This document shows positions 1-5,866 of a DNA stretch of 9,823 nt, piece by piece. Source of the stretch: Fidelibacterota bacterium. Lineage in GTDB: Bacteria; Bipolaricaulota; Bipolaricaulia; UBA7950; UBA9294. The stretch lies in the NCBI GenBank assembly GCA_024278395.1, contig JAJRTG010000131.1, forward strand, positions 1 through 9,823, given 5' to 3'. The first letter of the stretch is position 1. Each line of letters starts with the position of its first letter. The translations under genes were made by a program, and so were the position numbers. The notes under the pieces are model-generated. The model ran no database searches. It saw nothing but the letters and a program-made list of their open reading frames with translations, and had not been told where the DNA came from.

Positions 1-330
1 ATCGCGATCAATTACAAGAACAAGCGCGGTTGGGACGATGCGTTGGACGTATGGGGGGTACACGGGATGGGGGGCTACGTGGGGATACTCCTTCTGGGGC
101 TCTTTGCCAGCAAGGCGGCGAACCCCGGCGGAACGGACGGGCTCTTATACGGGAACGCTGCGTTCTTTCTCAAGGAGTTCGTCGCCGTCACCCTGACCGC
201 TGTTTACGCGTTCCTCTTCACCTACGCCGCCCTGTGGCTGATCGATAAGTTCACCCCGGTGCGGGTGACACAGGCGGAGGAAGCGGGCGGGCTCGATGAG
301 GCGGAGTTGGGCGAGGCGGCTTACCTGTAG
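1..330 (+). CDS. amt: Ammonium transporter, AmtB/Amt family (5'-truncated by window edge)
   Basis: Frame 1 is open from the first base to a TAG at 328-330 and gives 109 C-terminal residues. The family is recognised from the motif DDALDVWGVHGMGG (residues 12-25). The histidine of its VHG (residue 21 of the fragment) corresponds to the second histidine of the twin-His pore in AmtB channels. Two hydrophobic stretches follow (about residues 22-36 and 55-79), matching the last transmembrane helices. The acidic cytoplasmic tail ends GLDEAELGEAAYL, close to the conserved tail that in characterised Amt proteins contacts the PII protein GlnK; the usual HGE is LGE here. The role is ammonium/ammonia uptake across the inner membrane. 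No PII gene follows: a terminator lies directly downstream, so any glnK partner would have to be upstream or elsewhere. The gene converges with the condensin operon. Confidence 0.93.
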   Translation: MAINYKNKRGWDDALDVWGVHGMGGYVGILLLGLFASKAANPGGTDGLLYGNAAFFLKEFVAVTLTAVYAFLFTYAALWLIDKFTPVRVTQAEEAGGLDEAELGEAAYL

Positions 331-338
331 ACAGATCG

Positions 339-372
339 CGCGGGCGGGGGATTCCCCGCCCGCGTTTTGTTT
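339..372 (+). terminator. Rho-independent terminator of the ammonium transporter gene
   Basis: A perfect 11-bp GC-rich stem (339-349 with 354-364) has a 4-nt loop GATT and is followed by TTTTGTTT. It starts 8 nt after the transporter stop codon. The T-run is only on the plus-strand side; read from the minus strand the stem is followed by CGATCTG. It should therefore mainly stop plus-strand transcription, although the same stem may help delimit the convergent rubredoxin transcript. Confidence 0.9.
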
Positions 373-387
373 GATACTCTGGTAGAA

Positions 388-543
388 CTAGATCTCCTCG
401 AACATCTCCTTCCCCGCTCCGCAGTCGGGACAGGTCCAGTCATCGGGGAGATCATCGAACGCCGTCCCGGGCTCGATCCCGGTGGTCGGGTCCCCCTTCT
501 CCGGATCGTAGATGTAGCCGCACATCGTGCACTCGTACCTCAT
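388..543 (-). CDS. Rubredoxin
   Basis: A 51-residue protein beginning MRYECTMCGYIYDPEKGDP. It has both rubredoxin iron ligand pairs: CTMCGY (Cys5 and Cys8) and CPDCG (Cys38 and Cys41). The aromatic residues Tyr10, Tyr12 and Trp36 and the GD and FDDLPDDW segments are also present. It fits the usual 45-55 residue length of the family. It binds one iron by four cysteines and carries single electrons in the cytoplasm, commonly serving oxygen or peroxide detoxification or other redox partners in anaerobes. Its ATG (541-543) overlaps the scpB stop as ATGA, with an AGGAGG site 7 nt upstream inside scpB, so it is the last gene of the condensin operon. No redox partner (rubrerythrin, desulfoferrodoxin, flavodiiron protein) is visible nearby, so its electron donor and acceptor cannot be inferred. 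Confidence 0.95.
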   Translation of the reverse strand: MRYECTMCGYIYDPEKGDPTTGIEPGTAFDDLPDDWTCPDCGAGKEMFEEI

Positions 544-1121
544 TGTTCGACCTCCTTTTCACCGGTCTCTTCGGTGATTTCCACCGGTTCTTCCTTGTCT
601 ATCTTAAGCTCCTCCCGCACCGCCCCGACATGGAACCTGAACTCTTCGATGTTGGAGAGCCCGAAGTAGCGCAGAAACTCATCGGTCACCGAGAGGAGGA
701 GGGTCCGCCCCTGCGGTTCGGCGCGGATCAACCCGCGATCGAGGAGCTCGGTGACGTGTCCGTACGCCTTGTTCCCCCGCACCTTGATGAGATCGGCCTG
801 GGTGAGCGGGTTGTTGTAGGCGATCATCGCCAGGGTGCGCAGCACCGACCTGGGGATGTCCTGCTGCGGGGCGAGGTGCGCCACTCGGTCCACGAACTCC
901 CGCTTCACTTGGAAGAACGCGCGGCCGTCCTCGATGAGGAGCTCGAACCCATGCCCGGGCGCGGCGAACTCGGCCCTGATCTCCTCCAGGATTCGGTCGA
1001 CGTAGGCGAGCGAGGTCCCGCCGAGGATCTTGGCGAGTCGGCGGCGGGTGAGCGGCTCCGGAGAGAGGAAGAGCGCCGCCTCAATCAGTCCCCGGTCCTC
1101 GGTGCGGGTATCCTCAGACAT
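540..1121 (-). CDS. scpB: Segregation and condensation protein B (ScpB)
   Basis: A 193-residue kleisin-associated subunit of the SMC-ScpAB condensin; it binds ScpA as a dimer through tandem winged-helix domains. The first winged helix covers about residues 8-85, starting GLIEAALFLSPEPLTRRRLA. The second covers about 90-155 and carries the core family signature: LRTLAMIAYNNPLTQADL, then KVRGNKAYGHV, then LLDRGLI and GRTLLL, ending LRYFGL. The acidic tail (EEPVEITEETGEKEVEQ) looks flexible. The wording of the second domain (QADLIKVRGNKAYGHV rather than the bacterial RAEIEEIRGVDSSGV type) resembles archaeal ScpB as I remember it. The ATG (1119-1121) has a GAGGAGG-type site upstream and lies 15 nt after the scpA stop. 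The stop overlaps the rubredoxin start. The length is typical for the family. Confidence 0.93.
   Translation of the reverse strand: MSEDTRTEDRGLIEAALFLSPEPLTRRRLAKILGGTSLAYVDRILEEIRAEFAAPGHGFELLIEDGRAFFQVKREFVDRVAHLAPQQDIPRSVLRTLAMIAYNNPLTQADLIKVRGNKAYGHVTELLDRGLIRAEPQGRTLLLSVTDEFLRYFGLSNIEEFRFHVGAVREELKIDKEEPVEITEETGEKEVEQ
551..556 (-). promoter_or_regulatory. Shine-Dalgarno site for rubredoxin, embedded in scpB
   Basis: The minus strand reads AAAAGGAGG (551-559), 7 nt before the rubredoxin ATG and inside the last codons of scpB. It fixes the rubredoxin start. With the ATGA overlap it indicates translation coupled to scpB but also able to start independently. Confidence 0.8.
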
Positions 1122-1136
1122 CGCCCCCCTCCTCGC

Positions 1137-1853
1137 TCATTCCGGCGCGGCGAGCTTGATGATGATGTCTCCCAGGAACTCCTCCTGCTCGCAGGTGATC
1201 TCCCCCTGTGCCGCCAGGTGCAGGACCTCGAAGAACCGGCTCACCCGCTCGTCCCGGTCTCCGCGCTCCAGGAGCCGGAAGAAGCTGATCGCCCCTCTGC
1301 CGGATAGGAGCTTCTTTATGCGTGAGAAGAGGGCGCGCAGGCGGTCGGTGATGTCCTCCCCGCCGATCTCAAAGTAGTCGAATATGTCCTCCTCGTCTCC
1401 GAGTTGGGCGCTCCTCCGCTCACTCCGCCTCCGGTTCACCTTGAGGGCGGCGGCGAGGGCGGTGCGCAGGTCGTTCAGGGTCACCCGCCGGCGCGGCAGC
1501 CGGCGCAGCGGGAGGGCGAACTCCTCCTCCGGTTCGATCGGGGGGTCCCACCCCTCCGCTGCCTCATCGACCGCCTCCTCCAGCTCGGCGATGAACTCGG
1601 ACTGCGGCCGGGCGGAGGCGAGGAGATCGTCCGATTTCATGCGCAGCAACACCGAACAGGTGAGGACCATCCGGCCGGGGATCTCGAAGCGGAGCTCACG
1701 CATCGCGCGGAGCATCTCGCGGTAGCGGCGGGCGAGCTCCCCGATGTCGATGTCCCACGGATCCATGTCCGCGGTCAGACGGCGGAGCATCCCTTCCCAG
1801 GACTCGTTAGCCAGCTCTTCGAGCGGGATATCCGCGATGTGCGTGGCTTCCAT
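1137..1853 (-). CDS. scpA: Segregation and condensation protein A (ScpA), kleisin
   Basis: A 238-residue kleisin that bridges the SMC head domains and recruits ScpB. The N-terminal domain has the family hallmark DPWDIDIGELARRYREML (residues 31-48), followed by a helix with LLRMKSDDLLASARP (69-83), where SMC-neck contact is expected. A middle linker contains LPLRRLPRRRVTLNDL (114-129). The C-terminal winged helix (about 165-238) has FFEVLHLAAQGEITCEQEEF, which should bind the SMC head cap. The PLRR-P-R-VTL segment and the QEEF ending are more like archaeal than typical bacterial ScpA. The reading frame extends to a TTG at 1868 overlapping the smc stop. I choose the ATG at 1851-1853 because GGAGG sits 4 nt before it and nothing comparable precedes the TTG. 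It starts 11 nt after smc. Confidence 0.93.
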   Translation of the reverse strand: MEATHIADIPLEELANESWEGMLRRLTADMDPWDIDIGELARRYREMLRAMRELRFEIPGRMVLTCSVLLRMKSDDLLASARPQSEFIAELEEAVDEAAEGWDPPIEPEEEFALPLRRLPRRRVTLNDLRTALAAALKVNRRRSERRSAQLGDEEDIFDYFEIGGEDITDRLRALFSRIKKLLSGRGAISFFRLLERGDRDERVSRFFEVLHLAAQGEITCEQEEFLGDIIIKLAAPE

Positions 1854-1856
1854 CTT

Positions 1857-1862
1857 CCCTCC
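1857..1862 (-). promoter_or_regulatory. Shine-Dalgarno site deciding the scpA start
   Basis: The minus strand reads GGAGGGAAGATG. The GGAGGG lies in the 11-nt gap between the smc stop and the ATG at 1853. No purine-rich site precedes the alternative TTG at 1868, so the ATG start is preferred. Confidence 0.7.
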
Positions 1863-1864
1863 GG

Positions 1865-4390
1865 TCAATTCAGGTTGAGCGCCAGTATCTGGGAGACGCC
1901 GTCTTTCATTGTCACCCCGTAGGCCCGGTCGGCATGACGAACTGTTTCCTCGTTGTGCGAGACAACGATCACCTGCATCCGTTTTGCGTACTCCCGCAGC
2001 ATCCGCGCCAGGCGGGTCGTGTTCATGAGGTCCAGTGCGGCGTCGATCTCGTCCAGGACGAAGAACGGCGCCTGCTGGTACTCCTGCAGGGCGAAGATGA
2101 ACGCCGTGGCGACCAGGGTCTGTTCCCCTCCGGACAGGGCGTCGATGACGTGCGGCTCCTTCCCCGGCGGGTTCGCCTTGATCAGAAGGCCGCTTGAGAT
2201 ATCGTCCGGCTCCTCGAGCTCGAGTGACGCGCTCCCCCCCTGGAAGAGCTCGCGGAAGATGCGGTCGAACTGGACCGAGATCTCCCCCAGGGTCTCCAGG
2301 AACCGGGCCCGCTTCCTCTCCTCGATCTCCCCGATCAGCCGCTCGATCTCGTGCTTCTCCGCCTCGAGGGCGTCCACCTTCTCCCGGAACCGGTTGAACT
2401 CCTGCTCGAACGCCGCGTACTCGTCGATCGCCCGCATGTTCACCGGTTCTAATCTTCGGATGCGCCGCTTCGTCTCCCCGAGGCGCCGCTCGAGCTCGGT
2501 AAGCGGAGCGTCGATGCAGTCCGACTCGTCGATCTCGGACGCTCCGAGGGATTCGAGTTCGACCTTGGCCTCCGCCTCCTGCCGCTCGTAGCGGGAGAGG
2601 CCGCGGCGCAGGGTCTCCAGGTTCTGGTAGACCTCGCGCCGCCGCTCCCGCAGCGCGCGCAGCTCGTCCCCGCGTACGGAGGCCTCGTCCTTGGTCTTGT
2701 CCTCCTCCTGCTCCTTGGCGGCGAGGGCCCGCTCCTTGGCGGCGAGGATCTCCCTGCGCTCCTCCAGATCCTTCTCCAGCCGGGCGATCTCCCGGTTGAG
2801 CTTTCCGATCTGCTGGCGGCGCTTGGCGACGTCGAACTGGGCGTCCGGGGATTTCGCCGGTTTCTCCTCCCTACGCGCGCTCGGCCGCCAACCTCCGGTG
2901 AGCGCCCCACCCTTGCTCTGCAGGTCGCCGTCCAGGGTCACCGCCCGCACCCCGTCGACGTCGCGCAGCGCCTCCAGGTTCTCCGCCACGATCGTATCCC
3001 CGAGCACATACTCGAACGCCCGTCGGTACTTCGGATCGAACTCGACGAGGTTGATCGCGTAGTCGATCACCCCCGGCCGCTTGAGCGCCTCCGCCGAGGC
3101 GAGGCTCTTGCGGGGAGCGACGAGCCGTCCCAGCGGGAGGAGGCGGGCGCGGCCGAGGCGCTGCGCCTTGAGATAGTTGATGCACTCGATCGCCGTCTCG
3201 CGCGAGTCGACGACGAGGTCGTTCAAATGCCCTCCGGCCGCGGTCTCGAACGCCGTCTCGAACCCGGGCTTCGGGGTGGAGAGGGAGGCGATCGTCCCGT
3301 ACACCCCTCCCCGCTTGCGGGCGAGGAGCGCCTGCACCGCCCGGTTCGCGCTCGTCGGCGCCTTGGCCCGGGCGACCGCCGCCGCCTGCACCTTGGTGAT
3401 CTCGGCGATCATCTCCTCGAGGTTGCGCACCTGCTCGCGCTTGAACTCGATCTCCGTCTGTTTCTGCAGGATCTCGCGGCGCAGGCGCTCCACCTCTTGC
3501 AGGAGCGAGATCTTGTCGTCCTTCCCGAGTTCCTCGCGCATCCCCTCAAGCTCCCACTCCTTGTTCTCGATCGCGAGATCGAGGGACTCGAGCTCCTTCT
3601 GCAGCGCCTCGATCCTCTCCGCCATCCCCTTCCGCTCCTCCACCGCGCGGCGGAGCTTCTCCTCGAGGGCCTTTCGCTGTTGCAGGTGGATGGAGCGCTC
3701 GATCCGCACCTGCTCGTCGAGCAGGCGCTTGTACTCCAAGGCGGCGTCCCGCTCCTTGGATAGATCGAGGAGGAGCCGCCGCCGCTCGGCGAGGATGACG
3801 CGGTGGGTGTTCAGCTTCGATTTGACGTCCTTGAGTTCGTTGATCGCCTTCTTGCGCTTTTCGTCGTAGGCGGCGATCCCGCTCACCTCGTCGATGATCT
3901 CCCGGCGCCGCTGCGGGCTGCGCTTTATGATCTCGGTGATCTGGCCCTGGGCGATCACCTGCTGGCCGTCGGGATCGATCTTCGCCTCCTCGAGGATCCG
4001 ATCGATCAGCCCGCGCGGGCAGGCCTTCCCCATGAACGTGTAGGTGGAGGAGCGGCGGGTGATCCGCCGGCCGAGGAGGATCTCCGGCGCCCGCTCCCCG
4101 TCCTCCAGGAACCGGTCGAAGATCCCGTCCTGGTTGTCGAGGTGCAGGATCACCTCGGCCTCATCGGCCGGGGAGTGGCGCTCCCCCCCGTTGAACAGGA
4201 GGTGTTCCAGCCGATCGGCGCGGAGCTGGGAGGAGCGGCGCCCCATGACGAACCGGATAGCGTCGATCAGGTTCGATTTGCCTGATCCGTTCTCCCCCAG
4301 GACCGCGGTCATCCCCGGGAAGAACGGGATCACCGTCCTGCGGCGGAACGATTTAAACCCGGAGAGTTCGAGCTTCGTGATCTTCGTCAT
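1865..4390 (-). CDS. smc: Chromosome condensation ATPase SMC with short arms
   Basis: An 841-residue SMC, the ATPase of the SMC-ScpAB complex that extrudes and organises chromosomal DNA. Domains in order: N-terminal head (1-171) with Walker A GENGSGKSN (32-40) and Q-loop-region IAQGQITEIIKRSP (146-159); first coiled-coil arm (about 172-350); hinge (about 355-505) from GGVYGTIASL to GGALTGG; second arm (about 506-692) with LEPVNMRAIDEY (647-658); C-terminal head with signature LSGGEQ (752-757), Walker B FFVLDEIDAALD (776-787) and a final strand KDGVSQILALNL. All catalytic motifs are present. Bacterial SMCs are usually about 1,150-1,190 residues; the shortfall lies in both arms about equally. 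Head motifs (LRADRL...LLFNG, FIFALQEYQQAPFFVLDEID, GVTMKDG) look archaeal/eukaryal-type. The start at 4388-4390 overlaps the xre stop (ATGA). The frame runs upstream to 4540, but that overlaps xre, and SMCs begin directly with an I-x-K-x-E/Q-L-x-GFKSF strand as here. Only a weak GGGTG site precedes the ATG, which suggests coupling. Confidence 0.95.
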   Translation of the reverse strand: MTKITKLELSGFKSFRRRTVIPFFPGMTAVLGENGSGKSNLIDAIRFVMGRRSSQLRADRLEHLLFNGGERHSPADEAEVILHLDNQDGIFDRFLEDGERAPEILLGRRITRRSSTYTFMGKACPRGLIDRILEEAKIDPDGQQVIAQGQITEIIKRSPQRRREIIDEVSGIAAYDEKRKKAINELKDVKSKLNTHRVILAERRRLLLDLSKERDAALEYKRLLDEQVRIERSIHLQQRKALEEKLRRAVEERKGMAERIEALQKELESLDLAIENKEWELEGMREELGKDDKISLLQEVERLRREILQKQTEIEFKREQVRNLEEMIAEITKVQAAAVARAKAPTSANRAVQALLARKRGGVYGTIASLSTPKPGFETAFETAAGGHLNDLVVDSRETAIECINYLKAQRLGRARLLPLGRLVAPRKSLASAEALKRPGVIDYAINLVEFDPKYRRAFEYVLGDTIVAENLEALRDVDGVRAVTLDGDLQSKGGALTGGWRPSARREEKPAKSPDAQFDVAKRRQQIGKLNREIARLEKDLEERREILAAKERALAAKEQEEDKTKDEASVRGDELRALRERRREVYQNLETLRRGLSRYERQEAEAKVELESLGASEIDESDCIDAPLTELERRLGETKRRIRRLEPVNMRAIDEYAAFEQEFNRFREKVDALEAEKHEIERLIGEIEERKRARFLETLGEISVQFDRIFRELFQGGSASLELEEPDDISSGLLIKANPPGKEPHVIDALSGGEQTLVATAFIFALQEYQQAPFFVLDEIDAALDLMNTTRLARMLREYAKRMQVIVVSHNEETVRHADRAYGVTMKDGVSQILALNLN

Positions 4391-4587
4391 CGCACCCGAT
4401 CGGCTTCCTTCGTCCGGGATGAGATGAGCGTTTCGATCTTGAACCGATTGTAGTCGTTCGGTTCGCTCTCCCCTTCTTCCCAGCGGATTATGGACGGGAT
4501 CGATACCCCGAGCTCCTCGGCGGTGCGGCGCTTGCTCCACCCGTGCGTCAGTCGGAACTGCTTAAGTCGTGTTCCCACCCGGTCCAT
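4387..4587 (-). CDS. Small XRE-type helix-turn-helix DNA-binding protein
   Basis: A 66-residue protein made almost entirely of one Cro/C1-type helix-turn-helix domain. The helices read VGTRLKQFRLTHGWS (4-18), KRRTAEELGVSIPSIIRWEEG (19-39) and YNRFKIETLIS (46-56). The TAEELGVSIPSIIRWEEGE core has the classic spacing of the recognition helix, including the RWE at its end. The frame opens at a TTG (4600-4602), but the ATG at 4585-4587 has GAGGGGGA about 5 nt upstream and gives the better start. Its TGA overlaps the smc ATG (4-nt overlap), so it leads the smc-scpA-scpB-rubredoxin operon and is probably translationally coupled to smc. It has no effector or dimerisation domain beyond the HTH. Its role is unknown: an operon autorepressor or a DNA-targeting or nucleoid protein working with SMC are both inference from position. 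Confidence 0.85.
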   Translation of the reverse strand: MDRVGTRLKQFRLTHGWSKRRTAEELGVSIPSIIRWEEGESEPNDYNRFKIETLISSRTKEADRVR

Positions 4588-4614
4588 TCGATTCCCCCTC
4601 AAAGTCGGTTTACT

Positions 4615-4643
4615 AATATAACTTTTGTTACGCAGGAATGCAA
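4615..4643 (-). promoter_or_regulatory. Candidate promoter of the xre-smc-scpA-scpB-rubredoxin operon
   Basis: On the minus strand, TTGCAT (4638-4643), a 17-nt spacer and TATATT (4615-4620) match a sigma-70-like layout. The -10 is 5/6 to consensus and the -35 only 3/6. It lies 27 nt upstream of the HTH gene ATG in a distinctly AT-rich patch of an otherwise GC-rich window. If the source were archaeal, the same AT-rich patch could be read as a TATA box. Confidence 0.6.
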
Positions 4644-4675
4644 AAGCAACGGGAGAAGGGATCGACCCTCTCCCG
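4641..4675 (-). terminator. Terminator of the coiled-coil rod gene, abutting the condensin promoter
   Basis: The minus strand forms a stem CGGGAGA-GGG / CCC-TCTCCCG (4650-4675, 10 bp with one bulged T and a 5-nt loop), then TTGCTTTTG. It lies about 20 nt after the rod gene stop at 4695. The U-tract is imperfect (interrupted by GC and G), so efficiency is uncertain. Its end shares bases with the -35 element of the next promoter. Confidence 0.65.
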
Positions 4676-4694
4676 CTACCCCCTCGAGACCGAT

Positions 4695-5573
4695 CTACTT
4701 ACCCAGGAACCCCCACACGAGCGCTCCGATCCCGGCGAGCAGGGCCACGATCGAGATGAAGTACAGCGAGTTCACCTGGTCCTGGATGTCCGCGAGCTGA
4801 GTTCCGCTCTCCAGTGCGGCGATGCGGTTCTCGTGATCCTCAAGCAGGTTCTTGTTGGCGAGGATCGCCTTCTTGTTTGCGTCGATCTGGCTGGAGAACC
4901 CGGCGAGCGCCTGATCGAAGCCCTCGAGCTTGGCGCGGTTGTTGTCGATCTTGATGGAGAGCGCGCTCATCGTCCGCTCGAGCTCGATCACCTTCTTCTT
5001 GAAGGTGCCCACGTCCTGGTCCTCGAGGACCTTCACACGGCCGTCCAGATCGGCGACGCTCTTCTTGAGGGCCGAGACGTCGGCCTGGATGCTCTCTTTG
5101 AACGCTTGATAGTCGTCGCTGAGCGCGGTGAATGCGTCCTTCAGCGCGGCGAGGTCGGCCTGAGTGACATCCGCCTTCTTGGTGACGGCGTCGCACGCGG
5201 CGGCCAGATCGGCGAGCTGCGTCTCGAGGGCCGCGATCCTATCGCCGTAATCCTTCTGCACATCGCCCATCGCGTCGAGGTCCTGGCGCAGGCCGACGAT
5301 CTTCCCTTCCGCGTCCTTGATCTCGATCGACACAGCCTGGACGGTGTTACGCAGGTCATCGACCTTCCCGTTGAACGTGTCGATCTGGTCCATGTTCGCC
5401 TGGATCTTCTCGATGATGCCGCTCATGAACGTCTCGAAGCAGTTGAGCGTGCTTTCAAGGGAAGTCGAGCTCTCGTCGCTCGGGACGGCGGCGGCCTCTT
5501 GCGCCTGCGCCACCGCCAGGAAGAGTATGCTCGATAAGAGCCCCACCAGTGCTACGGTCATCCACTTTTTCAT
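4695..5573 (-). CDS. Secreted coiled-coil rod protein with C-terminal membrane anchor (unknown function)
   Basis: 292 residues with three visible parts. (a) An N-terminal signal peptide: MKKW, a hydrophobic core at about 6-20, and a probable signal peptidase I site AQA|QE after residue 24. (b) A long heptad-like region, about 50-268, rich in Ala, Leu, Lys, Asp and Glu with almost no proline or glycine clusters, for example DRIAALETQLADLAAACDAV and DLDGRVKVLEDQ. (c) A C-terminal transmembrane helix, about 269-289 (LYFISIVALLAGIGALVWGF), ending GK. Cys45 and Cys127 are the only cysteines. The plan (signal peptide, periplasmic or surface coiled-coil rod, C-terminal membrane helix) recalls envelope spacers such as Thermotoga Omp-alpha, but no SLH domain is seen, so that is analogy only. 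The start has GAGGAGG 5 nt before the ATG. It is a single-gene unit with its own terminator. I do not recognise a named family. Confidence 0.85.
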   Translation of the reverse strand: MKKWMTVALVGLLSSILFLAVAQAQEAAAVPSDESSTSLESTLNCFETFMSGIIEKIQANMDQIDTFNGKVDDLRNTVQAVSIEIKDAEGKIVGLRQDLDAMGDVQKDYGDRIAALETQLADLAAACDAVTKKADVTQADLAALKDAFTALSDDYQAFKESIQADVSALKKSVADLDGRVKVLEDQDVGTFKKKVIELERTMSALSIKIDNNRAKLEGFDQALAGFSSQIDANKKAILANKNLLEDHENRIAALESGTQLADIQDQVNSLYFISIVALLAGIGALVWGFLGK

Positions 5574-5866
5574 AGTTTCCTCCTCTTTCTTTTTCAGCGC
5601 ACACCTCTACTTACAAGAATAGCGGGCGACGAAGAGAGGGAAGGGACCGGGGTTTTGCCGACGGCGATCTTTTGTCAGCCCTCCTGCGGACAGGCGTCAC
5701 CCTCAGGGGTTCGCGGCGCGGGGGATGTCTCATCCAGAACGCCGATTCCTTGCGGTGGAACTTATGGGGGGATAAAATGGCGCCGATTTTTGTCTGGCGC
5801 GGGCCCTCCACCGGGGGGAAAGTTGGACGGAGTTAAAAAAGCGAAAGGAGAGGTGGAAACGACGAC
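5574..5866. other. Divergent intergenic region between the rod gene and hppA
   Basis: 293 nt with no credible gene. The left end holds the rod gene's ribosome-binding site (GAGGAGG on the minus strand, 5 nt before its ATG) and a weak possible -10 TATTCT (5616-5621) with no acceptable -35. The right half contains the hppA promoter and an approximately 80-nt leader with an AAAGGAGAGGTGG segment before the ATG. The GC-rich centre (about 5640-5745) has short inverted repeats, but I could not match it to a known riboswitch or small RNA. The short frames crossing it on both strands lack convincing starts and protein-like sequence. Confidence 0.6.
5750..5778 (+). promoter_or_regulatory. Candidate promoter of hppA
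   Basis: TTGCGG (5750-5755), a 17-nt spacer and TAAAAT (5773-5778) form a sigma-70-like promoter with optimal spacing and a 5/6 -10 box. Transcription would start near 5785, leaving a leader of roughly 80 nt before the ATG at 5867. Confidence 0.65.

Noticed and set aside
339..364. The same hairpin acting as terminator for the minus-strand rubredoxin
   Set aside because: On the minus strand the stem is followed by CGATCTG with no T-run, so only plus-strand termination is supported.
543..1307. 254-codon plus-strand open frame opposite scpB and scpA
   Set aside because: It runs antisense to two clearly recognised genes. The composition is that of a mirror frame in GC-rich coding DNA and no domain is recognisable.
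3177..3869. Plus-strand open frame of 230 codons opposite smc
   Set aside because: The Ser/Arg-rich translation is typical of the antisense of Glu/Lys/Arg coiled-coil codons; smc is certain on the other strand.
4391..4540. N-terminal extension of SMC by 50 residues
   Set aside because: It would lie over the HTH gene in another frame, has low-complexity Arg-rich sequence, and SMC proteins begin at the MTKITKLELSGFKSF strand.
4638..5537. Long (299-codon) plus-strand open frame opposite the coiled-coil gene
   Set aside because: The minus-strand gene has a signal peptide, strong ribosome site and terminator. The plus frame has no ribosome site and a repetitive Leu/Asp/Arg translation mirrored from the coil.
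5574..5866. Riboswitch or T-box-like leader
   Set aside because: I compared it from memory with fluoride, ZTP, c-di-GMP, THF, guanidine and glnA-type motifs and found no match. Neither adjacent gene needs one.
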